From contig CM060734.1 in the NCBI GenBank assembly GCA_030704615.1, forward strand, positions 11,904,001 to 11,968,000: 64,000 nt of DNA. The letters run 5' to 3'. The position numbers were made by a program, and so were the translations under genes. Shown piece after piece: positions 52,893 through 63,260 of the stretch. How positions within the stretch are numbered: the first letter of the stretch is position 1; every line of letters starts with the position of its first letter. The DNA is from Takakia lepidozioides (taxonomy: Eukaryota; Streptophyta; Takakiopsida; Takakiales; Takakiaceae). The notes under the pieces were generated by a model. It saw only the letters and a list, made by a program, of their open reading frames with translations, did not search any database and had not been told where the DNA came from.

Positions 52893-54209
52893 GATCTTGT
52901 CGATCTGCCGAAGGGAAAAAAACCAATTAGAGCGAAATGGGTATACAAGCAAAAAGAAGGGCTTGGAGGAGCTGCCCCTGTCCATAAAACTCGATTGGTG
53001 GCTAGGGGGTTCGAGCAGCGTCAAGGTGTGGATTTTCACTTTGCGCCTGCCATAAAGTGGAGCACCTTAAGAGCCTTAATCGCACTTGCAGCCCAAAACA
53101 AGTGGCCAATGTATCACCTCGACGTCATAACAGCCTTCCTGAACGAAGACCTCTTGGAAGAAGTGTTCATGACACATCCTGAAGGCTTCGTTTTTCATGG
53201 CAAAGAAAGCAAGGCGTGCAGGCTTAACAAGGCACTTTACGGGCTGAAACAAGCCCCCCGTGCCTGGTATGAAAAGATTGATGCCTATCTTAAATCCCAG
53301 GGTCTACAAAGAAGCAATGCAGATTATAATCTCTACTATTCGATTGAGGATGGAAAATCATAATCCTCGTGCTTTATGTAGATGATCTCCTTATCACGGG
53401 TGACAACACCGACAAGATAGAATGGATCCCACCACAACTGAGCAGGAGATTTGACATGACCAATATCGGTCATATGAATCACTACCTACGGATAGAATTT
53501 ATCTACCTTGACAGGGGGATATTCATGACTCAACGGGCATACACCCCACAAACCCTGGCACAATTCGGCATGACCAATTGTAATCCTGCCTCAACACCGA
53601 TGCTTGAAAATCTTAAGCTGGTAGCAGATATGGGAGCACCACTTGAGGTTGCGATGGAGTACCAAACCATCGTAGGCAAACTGATATATCTTACGAATAC
53701 GAGACTAGATATAACTTTTGCGGTGGGAGTCATCAGCCGATTCATGACAGCCCCTCATGAGCCTCACATGGCTGCTGCCAAACATGTCTTCAGGTATCTA
53801 AAGGGTACAGTCGAGTATGGATTGTTCTACGAATAAGGGGGAGAGACTGTGATATCTGGGTACACGGATGCAGACTGGGCTGGCGACTCAGATACTAGAA
53901 GGTCAACCACATGATACGTGTTTAGTCTCGGCAATGGCCCAGTCACATGGGCAAGCAAGAAACAACCAACAGTCTCTTGTTCATCGACCGAAGCCAAATA
54001 CCAAGCACTCACGGAGGGAACTAAAGAGTCTATTTGGCTGAATCGGCTCAACTCATAGCTACAGCAGACAAAGTACATCCCGGTAAAATTGTGGTGTGAC
54101 AACATGAGCAGCATCAAAATTGCTAAGAACCCGGTGTTTCATGGACGAACGAAACACATTGAAGTACAACATCACTTTGTACGTGAAAACTTTAGTAGAA
54201 AATAGCGGT
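52893..54209 (+). pseudogene. copia F reverse transcriptase and RNase H
   Basis: RT begins LPKGKKPIRAKWVYKQK, then HKTRLVARGFEQRQGVDF, YHLDVITAFLNEDL, ALYGLKQAPRAWYEKI and the catalytic MLYVDDLLITGD (53369). RNase H shows GYTDADWAGDSDTRRS, SSTEAKYQALTEGTKE and RTKHIEVQHHFVRE. Stops or shifts occur at 53361, 53834, ~53911 and ~54056. This is the downstream half of the copia pol that ends at 45914. Confidence 0.93.
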
Positions 54210-54654
54210 AGTGTGGTGGTAAAGAGCAACCTATAATAAGCATGTGGTTTGGTGTTCAAATCCTACCAGGTAGTAATGTGTATTAATAATAAATATATAT
54301 TTTGTCTGGGGAGGGTCTATCCGGTTGAAGGTTGGAGTCAGTCCGCTCCCCAATTGGAGTCCGCTCGAAGGTCGCCAGTCCGCTTGCCAGTTTGCTCGCC
54401 AGCATACTGGCCAATCCTCTCGAAGGTTGGAGTCAATCTGCTGGAGGAGTTAGTTTCTTTGAGGATATGAAGAACCGGGACTTAGAAAAAATTCAGAATC
54501 CGGACCCGGTGAATAGGCGGTGGGTTTATCCCGTACTCGCGGGGCCCATAGGTGCATTGAAGACGCTAATATTAAAAAATGAGAGGCCAATTTGTCACTA
54601 CAAAGGACGGAAATATTCTTGAGACTCTCCCAAAAAAAAAAAAAAAAAAAAAAA
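54203..54654 (+). mobile_element. possible tRNA-derived SINE with poly-A tail
   Basis: TAGCGGTAGTGTGGTGGTAA (A-box-like, 54203) and GGTGTTCAAATCC (B-box-like, 54251-54263) are spaced as in a tRNA. About 370 bp follow, with repeated AGTCCGCT/CGAAGGTTGGAGT motifs, then a 23-nt poly-A (54632-54654). It directly follows the copia RNase H end. No target duplication was identified. Confidence 0.5.
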
Positions 54655-55968
54655 GGCCAAATACGAGGGAAAAACTGCTTTTTTTGGCACCTATTTCTTA
54701 GTGGACATTTTTTTTTGTCCCCACTCTACACTTTATAATATGCAGATCTGGCGGTTGGATTTTGATGAAACTTTTTGTGGTAGGAGGTGGGTAGGTGGGA
54801 AGTAATTCCAACGGTCAGTTTTACAGGGACACAGAGAATCTCAACTAGAAGCATTGATATTTACCCCTTCAGTTTCTGGGTTGCTGAGATTGTCATTTGC
54901 ACCATGCGAGAGGGAGTCGAAGAAGAAGGCCCAGTTACTAGCCTATCTTTCTCTCGAAGCTCGGATCAGTCAGACTTGTAGAACTTGTAGCTAGTTCGTT
55001 GGACAGTTTCTCCAATCGAAACCGTTCAAGATTGTCAAGATCACAATATCTTACAATCATTTATTCTACGTCATGACAGTGTCATGAAGACACTGCAGTT
55101 ACTTGCAGACAATTGGTGCAAGTGGAATTCAGCACCTTGGTGGGTTGGTTTCATGATCTGACAGGAGAACAGCTGAACAGCAAGGAGGATTGCGGCGGAC
55201 TCTCGAGTATGTGGAATATGATCTAAGGATAGGTCTGCATGTCCAAACTTGGCCCGTCGTACATCATCCCTGACAGATCTCGTGTGAGAAAGTCCTTTTG
55301 TCCTTTGCCGGCGGTTCTAGTCGGTGGCCAACTTGACGCAAATGCTAAAATTGTAAACGCAACACCTCAGCCGAAAAAAGATTCATGGAAAGCAGGAAGT
55401 CAAAAGGCTGGCAGGCACCAGCTTTCCAGTGCAAGCTGTTTTTTCAATGGACCATATATAGCTGTGTACAATCTATCCCACATTACAAGCAGTGGCGGCT
55501 TGGTGAATTTGTGGGCAGGGAAACCCTAGCGCATTTGTCTTCGCTCATGCCGAACGCCGCAAGCATAGCTATATCCATATGGAGAAAGGATAAAACGAGA
55601 GAGTAGAGGAAGCTGCCTGGTACGATTGCCGCACTGTTGGACTAAGAATGTGTATTGCTTGAGCATGCAATACATAATGGGATCTGATCGCTGTAAAGGT
55701 AGCGTTGGACAGCTTGGAAGGTATGCGAACTTTGGAGATTAGAGACCCAGTGAAGAATCCCAGCCAGGACCGGGAAGCTGAGAAAGGCTACATATAGATA
55801 TATACCCTCGGTGAACCAAATAGTTTCGAAACAGTTTCATGAGAGGGCACCGAGCTGCTGATCGACTTTCCGTATCCCTCCCTTGATCACCGGAAACTGA
55901 GAGTCTCAATCCAAACTGTTCCATTTCGCTTGGTAGGAAGTCTACTCTTTGTTTGCAGCTCATATCAC
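54655..55968. other. upstream region of the Maf gene
   Basis: No repeat or protein family is recognised. TTTGTTTGCAG at 55948-55958 looks like a 3' splice site 10 nt before the Maf ATG, so a 5' untranslated exon may lie upstream. Confidence 0.4.
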
Positions 55969-56580
55969 ATGGCTCCCCTAAAAGCAAAGATAATTTTGGG
56001 TTCTGCATCAAAGGCAAGGCAGGCTATCTTGAAGGAAATGGGGTATGAGTTCGACATTGTCACAGCTGATATCGACGAGAAGGCAGTTCGAAGAGAGTCT
56101 CCAGAGGACCTTGTCATGGCGCTGGCAGAAGCTAAAGCGCAGGCTATTCTACCGAAACTTGCCAGTACTAAAACTGGGTTGGGCTCCCAGCCGGTGCTTC
56201 TGATTACTGCAGATCAGGTGGTAATCCACGAGGGCTTGATTCTTGAGAAGCCTCTTAATGCTGCTGAAGCGCGTCTATTCATCCAAGGGTATGCAAGGTC
56301 GCCGGGGAGTACCGTGGGGGCTGTTATGGTGACAAATCTGTCCACGGGCCTGACTGCCAGCGGCATCGCCCGAACAGAGGTGTATTTTCACCCGATCCCA
56401 GACCATGTCATCGATTCCCTCATTGAAGAAGGTGCAGTGTACAGAGCGGCTGGGGCTCTGCCGGTGGAGCATCCTCTTGTTTTGCCCCTCGTCGAAGCCA
56501 TGGTGGGCTCTCGTGATAGTGCAATGGGACTACCCATGAAGCTTACGTCATCTCTTATTGCTCGCGCTCTAGACATTTAG
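55969..56580 (+). CDS. Maf-like nucleoside triphosphate pyrophosphatase
   Basis: Maf/Ham1-fold enzymes hydrolyse non-canonical or regular NTPs to NMP and pyrophosphate, probably for nucleotide-pool cleaning in the cytosol. The 203-aa product has the N-terminal ILGSASKARQAIL signature with the conserved SxSxxR, ADIDEKAVRRESPEDLV, ALAEAKAQAI, the acidic LLITADQVV segment, EKPLNAAEARLFIQGY and a C-terminal MGLPMKL. This pattern and length fit plant Maf-like proteins. The frame is open 39 nt upstream, but only to a TTG, so the ATG at 55969 is chosen. No intron interrupts the CDS. No lesions are seen; it appears functional. Confidence 0.95.
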   Translation: MAPLKAKIILGSASKARQAILKEMGYEFDIVTADIDEKAVRRESPEDLVMALAEAKAQAILPKLASTKTGLGSQPVLLITADQVVIHEGLILEKPLNAAEARLFIQGYARSPGSTVGAVMVTNLSTGLTASGIARTEVYFHPIPDHVIDSLIEEGAVYRAAGALPVEHPLVLPLVEAMVGSRDSAMGLPMKLTSSLIARALDI

Positions 56581-57330
56581 TATTTGAACCCTTCCCTTGA
56601 ATATTCTGTCTCTGACACGCACACGCAAGGGCGTCGTCTGATTTTTCGGAAATACCAGCGACCTTTATAATAAGTAGAGGGAGGAGAGGATGAGCACAGC
56701 CAGCTTGTTTTGTTCGAACCGATTCTGACAATTGGGACCAATTGACGGCAGAGTTCTGGACTATGATCTTTTGTATGTACATGGATATTCCTTGGGTAGA
56801 AATGGATCTCTTTCTACTAGATGAATCCATTGCGGATTGTTGCAGAGGTCATTCGTCTTTGTAGATGAGTAAACGAAGTGATGGTCAACACAGATAAGAA
56901 TGTTCAACATTTGACGTGCACATCAAAAGCTCATGGTTCAGAGATTGCATGTGCAATGAGTGCGTCAGAGTCAGCCATTCTTTTAGTGGCGAATAATCGC
57001 CAGATTTCGACCTCCCGCGGGTCTTGGCGACAGGGGTAAAAGGAAATGAGGCTGAAAAATCATCACTTTTCGCCAAAAGCTTATCTGTTGGGCCCACCAT
57101 TCACTAGAGGGGCCGCCACAGGGAGGCACATGGCGCCATACTGAGTGAAGACAGTTTACAGCAGAGGAGCCAGATCCCACCGACCACGTGCAGGACATCG
57201 CCGCATTCCCAGTGCGCGGGAGGATGTGGGGCCAGCTATGTTGCCCATTTTTGTATATATATATATATATATATATATGGGTAAGTATAGTATAGTCTTT
57301 ATAGATAGACTTTGTAGTAATACATTTGTA
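56581..57330. other. Maf 3' flank, no gene seen
   Basis: Untranslated and intergenic sequence. The only distinct item is a (TA)n microsatellite at 57254-57278. Confidence 0.4.
57254..57278. repeat. (TA)n microsatellite
   Basis: About 12 perfect TA units. Confidence 0.9.
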
Positions 57331-57338
57331 ACATGTGT

Positions 57339-57405
57339 ATGGGTAGCTTAGTGGTAGAGATTACCCTCCTAAGCCAACTGATTTGGTGTCCAATTCCTAA
57401 CACCT
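57339..57405 (+). other. tRNA-like sequence (SINE head or tRNA relic)
   Basis: GGGTAGCTTAGTGGTAGAGA gives a good A box and GGTGTCCAATTCC (57385-57397) a weak B box. A cloverleaf is incomplete because the acceptor ends do not pair well, so it is more likely a SINE head or pseudo-tRNA than a working tRNA gene. Confidence 0.4.
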
Positions 57406-58398
57406 CAACGTTTTTTTTGATAGCAACCTGGTTTGGATGATAAAGTTCCTAAATATGAAAAAGGTGGCCGCGGAGGAGGGCAAAAGGGTGACTGCAGAGG
57501 AGGATGATAATCAAAAGGGTGGCAGAAGGTTACAAAAATGGAATGAGAATGTCATTTATTCATTGTTTTTGGGATGAAAGGACACATGTCAGCAAGTTTA
57601 GGACCTAAAAAACAAAAAGCCTAAAACACACATCTTCTTCCTTTCATTTTTTTCCTCCCATAAAACACAAAACTAAACATACTGACATATAATCTTCATT
57701 ACTGTTTACAAGCTTTGTGAGCCAAGTTACTTGGTAATTTTATTTGTATTTCCAAGAGCCTTGCAAACATTGATACTTCTTCTCTATGTGCCATGTAGCA
57801 TTAGGCAGGGTCTTTTTGTGCCAGGGTTGAAATATGCCACTTAGTGTAAATTGACTGAAATGCAATATAAGCCAATTTAAGGTTTTCTACTTATGAATGG
57901 TGGTTTAAATTTTTTTGGTGGTGTTTGGCATAATTTCTGCCTAGTCTCCAATGATGCCTAAACCCTCCAATTTGCTATGTCAATTCTGGGTTATTCGCCT
58001 CAACAAGTCTACTAGGTTTTAGGTTCATTCGCCCAATACCCATTCAAAAATCTCATATTATCGCCAGCCATTTCCACTACGCATTTTGTACAAGCGCCAA
58101 ACATGCTCCTCTAAGGTTCTAATGGATGCCACTTGTGCTACAATGTAAATACCTTAAAAGAAACGCTGGTCAGAGTAGGTTGTAACACTATCTACTTTTT
58201 CGCAGTGACATTTTCCTGTGCCTTTACTGCGCATTTTCTATCGAGCTGCACTGCTTCGACGATGGTAAGCACGCAACCTAGCACACAATTTCCTCTTCTC
58301 GAGCGTGATATCTACATGTGTCAACCTCACCACACTTCTTTCTTTTATTTTCTTCTACAGACGTATGATTATGAAAGATTTCCGAGAGCTATGTAGAC

Positions 58399-58438
<40 letters not shown>

Positions 58439-59439
58439 AGATGGCAATTTCACTTCATAATCTGCATCATCTGCACTGTGCAGTCATATTTATATGGTTT
58501 TGGTTATATCACAAGGAACTTTTGGCGGATCCCCTGGGTGTGTTGCAGGGGAAGGGCCGATTTCCCCTGCAATCACAGAGGGGATCCTTGTTTCCCCTGT
58601 TTCCCAACCCTCACAGAGGGAAAATTGACAATGAATCGTGTCAGGGGATCCGTGTGTCAGGGGATCGGCGGGTGCGCGGGTCGCACCTTTTTTCTCGCAT
58701 TTTTTTTTTTATCTTTATTTATTTTCCTTTTTCTTCGTCTTTTTTTCTTTTCTTTTTTCTTTTTTCTCGTCTTTTTTAAAGCATCTTGTACCCCTCTTTC
58801 GATGAGGGGCAAGAGTAGATATGGAACATAGAATGTAGTGTTGTATTGCAAAGTTGATAGCAGTTGGTGAGAATTTAAGTTATGCAGAGTCCACCTCCGT
58901 CACCTCTCTCCAAAAAATACAACAAAAAACCAGAAAAAAAAAAAACTATCACAGATCGGACTGCCATTCATGCTCTTAACTTTCTTTGAAATTTTGAGAT
59001 TTGATCCATTGGTCAAATAATCATAAATGAGCAGCACAATCTCAGCTTACCAACCAACAAAGCCCTTCCGTGTGAATACATGAATTGTGTGGTTCCAACC
59101 TTTTAATCCTTTTTAAAGGCAATGAACTGAAACAGTTTACCTTGTGAGAGTACATCTATCATGAAGTTCACAAGGCCCCTGAGCAACAGTTAGCTAAATT
59201 CTCCCATGGAAATTAATAGAAATAGTATTCAGTGCTTGGCCAACGTTGAAGTAAACTGGGGTCTTTTGCCAACCTGAGAAGTCTTGTAAGCAAATTGAAC
59301 AACAGCAAAGCCCCACAGCCCTCCATATGATGCCCCACTAATGAACCGTAGAACATGTGGCGCCCTAAGCTAATTCAACAAGGCTGTCACAGAAATGGTT
59401 ACCTCCAAGACAATCATGAACTTGGCCAAAGTTTCATAG
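57406..59439. other. intergenic stretch, no gene seen
   Basis: No ORF has a family motif. Contents noted are a (CT)n run (58401-58435), a block of GGGGATCC/CAGGGGA repeats at 58528-58680 and a T-rich stretch to 58780. Confidence 0.4.
58401..58435. repeat. (CT)n microsatellite
   Basis: About 17 perfect CT units. Confidence 0.9.
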
Positions 59440-60560
59440 CCCAACTTCCGCATGCCTTCATTGGCAGAGCTGATGGAAGCCAGGGCTATGGAAAGCAATC
59501 CTAGGGCGCACAAATTCGTCAGCATCAACGCACCCTATAGAGAAACATTGAATTGTTGCCACTTTGTTTGGGTCAGGCCTTACCCCTTCCTTGGAAACGA
59601 CATGTCCCAAGAAAACCAATTCCTGCCTGCCTAGTTCACATTTTCTGGGATTCAGCTTCAGATTTTACGATGCCCGAGTTTTTTGAGGATGACATCCAAG
59701 TGCTGCAAATGATCTTCCCATGTTGCACTGTGTATATTTATGTCATCAACATGCAAAAGTCTTTAACTCATCATGAAGTATGACGTTCATAGCCCTCTGG
59801 AAAGTTGTTGTGGCATTCTTCAAGCTGAGTGGCATGACCAGCCACTCAAACAATCCTCTCTTCGTGATTATGGCTGTCTTTTTGATGTCATCTTCTCTCA
59901 TTTTGATTTGCCAAAAGCCTGATTACAGATCCAGCGCAAAAAACCAGTGTGACTTGCCAAGTTGTTGCAAGACGTCTTGTATTGGTGGCATTGGATATGC
60001 ATCCTTCAGTGTGTGCAGATTGAGTGGCATGTAATCTCAACAAAACCTTTTGCTCCCATCTTTCTTGGGTGGCAAAGTAATTGGGCATGCATATTCAGAC
60101 TTGCTGATTCGCATTTTACCTTGTAAGATGAGTGCTTCAATCTGTTCTTGTACAAGGTTCTCCTCAGTTTCTTACAGTCTGTTCGCTGGCTTTCTGGTTG
60201 CAGAGAACCCTTGGGTGTTGATTTCGTGCTCCACGTCAGCACAATGGCCAAGGTCGGCTTTGTTCATGGCAAAGCTGTGATGATTCCTTCTGCATACTTC
60301 CAGCAGTAGATGTGCTTTTCTCCTTTGTTGGTTGGTGACTTTGGTCCAGTCCTGAAACTCGTCATCGGACTCTGGATTCGTGTAGTATTCACCTTCCCAA
60401 GCCTCATGTAGGCCTCCTTCATCAGGTCATCAGTCATATCTTTGCGGCTGATTTCCTCATAAATCTCTGGGTATTTCTGATCCTGACTCTCATCCTCCCA
60501 GATGTCCAGGCATTTTAGATAATCTTCAATTGCCCCCTGATCTAAGTAGAGGATTCACAC
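59440..60560 (-). pseudogene. Ty3 RT of element K
   Basis: Reading down from 60560: a linker with HSFAMNKADLGHCADVEHEI, then RT blocks GKMRISKSEYACPITLPPKK, DGSKRFC, LNLHTLKDAYPMPPI, SHWFFALDL, SGFWQI and KTAIITKRGLFEWLVMPL. These are the early and middle RT motifs of a Ty3 element. Many stops and several frameshifts are present. The catalytic aspartate box itself falls in a damaged part near 59710. Confidence 0.8.
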
Positions 60561-60599
60561 CAATGGAAGAGGATGGTCTGTCTGACTACATGTCAGATA

Positions 60600-61740
60600 T
60601 GGAGGATAGTGTGAGCTCTGTCTCGACAGAAAGCACGGATGAAGATCCAGACTAGGAAGAGGCACATGGCCTCCATTTGATCAAGAGCCATGATCTCTGT
60701 CTGGCCCTGTGGTCACCGGACAGAAAATTGTGGAATCAGATGCACCTTTTGTAAGCTACTAGGACACTTCAAATAGGACTGTAGGATGAAAAAGGCGCAG
60801 GGGTCAACTGCATTGCCTTTTAATAGTTTGCTTGAGATTATGTGTGATGATGAGGAGGCGGTCTTGGAACAGTTGAATCAATTAATGGCGCATCACGATA
60901 TCAAAGAGATACGACAACTCCCTAAAGTAAGAACACCGGTGGTACCTCCAAATCAGAAGGGCGGTCCAAGTTCACAAGGTGAAGACATGGCAACAGCACA
61001 AGAGGAGCTTCCAGAGGAACAAACACGAGCCTCTAGTCAGTTTCTCTTCCCAAGAAGGTCTGAAAATTTTCCCGAGCTAGAGACAGGAAGATCTAAGATA
61101 TTAAACCATTTCTACAAATGGCACATATCCATGTCACCAATGGAGGTCATCATGCATGTACTGGGTGAGTTTGAGTAATTGAAAAGTTTGGTCAAGGTTG
61201 TGGAGAAGAGCAAATTCAATGCTTTTCCAGCCAACAGGGTTCAACATGAGTCCAAATTGGCACACGACACGAGTGACCCAGATCTGGAGGCAATATCATA
61301 TGCTTTCAGTGGCAAAGTGAAGGCTTTGCATGCTCTGGTTACGATTGGCAATTACCAAGTGATGGGCCAGATCGATACAGGGGCCATGATATCCGTGATA
61401 GCAGCAACCACATTAAGAGACTTGGGCTTAATGAGCTGTGTCACCATTGACAGGGACATGACATATCGGGTAGCTTCAGGTGCTGTTGAGACAACAATGG
61501 GGGTACTTGACAATTTGAAGGTTACAGTGGGAAAACTAACTAACAGGATCAGTTTTATGGTGGTGGACACTGACACATACAACATGCTGCTCGGACTAGA
61601 CTTCTTGAAGAAGTTCGGGGCAGCAGTGGATACGGAGACAGAGACACTGAGGGTCAGGTACGGACCTGGGCTCAATGTGGCTTACTTTCCACTCCACACC
61701 ATGAATCAATTGAAGCCAACGATTGGCAACTTTTCAGCGT
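60600..61740 (+). pseudogene. gag end and retropepsin protease of element K (inverted segment)
   Basis: An acidic stretch (MEEDGLSDYMSDMEDS), a CCHC-type knuckle CTFCKLLGHFK-stop-DC (~60745) and a long linker (60786-61178) lead to the protease. The protease shows KALHALVTIGNYQVMGQIDTG with the catalytic DTGA, TLRDLGLMSCV and the flap-distal YNMLLGLDFLKKFG. Only two stops (60782 region and 61176) interrupt a single frame. It lies opposite in strand to the RT that should follow it. Confidence 0.8.
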
Positions 61741-61960
61741 ATGCCCCCTTCTTTTCAAAAAACTTGGTTAGCGTAACATTGAGAGCATCTAGGCATTTAT
61801 CTACTGGGCCAGTCACTAAGACCTCTTCCACGTCCTCTCCTTCCAAAGGTTCGAATGGTGTTTCCCCAATTTTGAACAGCCCTCTTTCCACTTGTATGGC
61901 GGTTTCGACCGCATCATCTACACTCTGAAATCTGGTTCCTAGCATAAGCTTCATAATCTC
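61706..61960 (-). pseudogene. Ty3 gag fragment of element K
   Basis: The minus frame reads MLGTRFQSVDDAVETAIQVE and ends KKGAYAEKLPIVGF. The segment before GLFKI resembles the alpha-helical gag region that precedes the zinc knuckle in Ty3 gag. It overlaps the end of the plus-strand protease segment, where the inversion break must be. Confidence 0.5.
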
Positions 61961-62201
61961 ATGCCTAGAAGACCCCCCATAAACCTTCGACGTTGCTCTA
62001 GCTTAGGGCACTACAGAAGAGAAACGAACGAACAACAAGAGATAGCAATTAAGCAAGTTGCCAGGTCCAGTCTAGGTGTCGTGATGTTTTCTTGCTTCCA
62101 CTGCAGCTCATGTAGCATCGAAGCTGGACTGATGGCTTGTCTGATCAAGAGGAAGTGTTAGATTCTATCCCGGTGGGTGTGAAACAGGGCCCCCGTTTTT
62201 A

Positions 62202-62591
62202 CTAAACAGTATGTCTGTATGAAGGGGGTGTTGAACGTGTAGAATCAAAGTTAGGGTAGGTTCTTTCCGTTTGAGGTACTTGGGGAGAGGTGGGGGTATG
62301 AACATACTTAAGTTGATTTGGGTCAATTGTGGCGAGTAGATTGACCGCTACCGGGAGGCGTAGGAGAGGGTGAGAGGTACTAGGTATGTTTTGCTGTGTG
62401 AGGATGAGGATTGTGGAGGCATAAGGAGAAGAGTGACCTGCAAATTGTGCCCAGTGAAGAGCTTCGTGAGTAAGGGGGCTAGAGGGGGGGTGAGCAAAGC
62501 CCCGACCTTCCCAGATGTGCTGGGTAGCACTACCCGTGGCTCCAAAGATACAGTCTCTATGATGTGGGCTGGAGAATATGTGCAAGTCCAT
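62202..62591 (-). pseudogene. LINE-A3 ORF2 C-terminal region
   Basis: This 129-codon ORF lies after the RT. It has FSSPHHRDCIFGATGSATQH and a proline/threonine-rich end. A degenerate Cys/His cluster may be present, but no zinc knuckle can be named with confidence. It ends at the stop at 62202, the 3' limit of recognisable LINE-A coding sequence. Confidence 0.55.
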
Positions 62592-62744
62592 AGGACATGT
62601 CAGTGGGCTGGAGTGATACGAGTGGATGAGCTGAAAGGTGTTGATAAGTAAGGCAAGAATATCCTATGGTATGGTATGATGTGCACATGTCGTTTCTAGT
62701 CGAGCGAGGGATCGTGGTTTCTTAGGAGGGGTGTCTTTGAGGTA

Positions 62745-63260
62745 TCAGTCAATAAGCCAGTATAATTCAGTAGCAAAGTCTTGCTTCGGGGGTTGTAGGG
62801 AGTGTGAGTATTCGTTTGTTGTAGAGTACTTTTCCCATAGCCACGCTAGTCGATTATTGGGGATAACCCCAATGAAGCGGCCATGTTGAGCATAGATGTT
62901 GGAGAGGCGAGGGCCCATGTGAATAAGTGGTTGGTCATGCTTGACATCTTTATCAGGGTTGCATTCAGTTATGCAGATGTGTACGTTGGGGGCAGAGATC
63001 GGTTGGTGGATGTATCGGTTATCTATAGGTTGGGTGGGGGTGGTGTGTTGACCGCGAGCTAACCATCTTAACAAGGGTTCAAGGAAAATGATAAATAGGT
63101 AGGGGCTTAGTGTGTCACCTTGGATGGTGCCTTGTAGGATGGGAATTGGGGGGGTGGAGCCATAGTAAGAGCCAGAGTATTGGGTAGTGTTGTTGGTGCA
63201 AATGTTACCGATGAGTTGTATTGCATCTATAGGGTATCCTAGGTCAGCCATAACAGCCAA
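62745..63260 (-). pseudogene. LINE-A3 reverse transcriptase segment
   Basis: This 171-codon open segment is the best preserved LINE-A RT part in the window. It contains GTIQGDTLSPYLFIIFLEPL, the conserved RT block before the catalytic aspartates. The canonical xADD box is not obvious; HICITECNPDKDVKHD follows in its expected place. Text after it resembles post-RT LINE sequence. Confidence 0.8.

Larger units (their letters stand above)
43898..54209 (+). mobile_element. Ty1/copia element F, split by chromovirus E
   Basis: The copia gag-pol runs from a zinc knuckle (43935) to the RNase H end (~54209). It is interrupted at 45914/52893 by chromovirus E. GATCT is present on both sides of E, and the copia frame continues correctly (NTWDL into DLPKGKKPIRAKWVYKQ) once the insertion is ignored. 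No copia LTR, PBS or polypurine tract is visible, so both ends are lost. Stops and frameshifts are frequent, so it was already old. Confidence 0.92.
59440..61960 (-). mobile_element. Ty3 element K with internal inversion
   Basis: Minus-strand gag (61960-61706), a plus-strand gag-end/protease segment (~60560-61738) and minus-strand RT (60560-59440) lie side by side. Turning the middle segment around restores the normal gag-knuckle-protease-RT order on the minus strand. No LTR is visible. All parts are decayed. Confidence 0.6.

Noticed and set aside
55930-55968. Extension of the Maf protein by 13 residues
   Set aside because: The frame begins with TTG, and the family's conserved N-terminus starts at the ATG at 55969.
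58441-58851. Phenylalanine/lysine-rich ORFs near 58500-58850
   Set aside because: They are driven by a T-rich tract, with no motif or partner copy.
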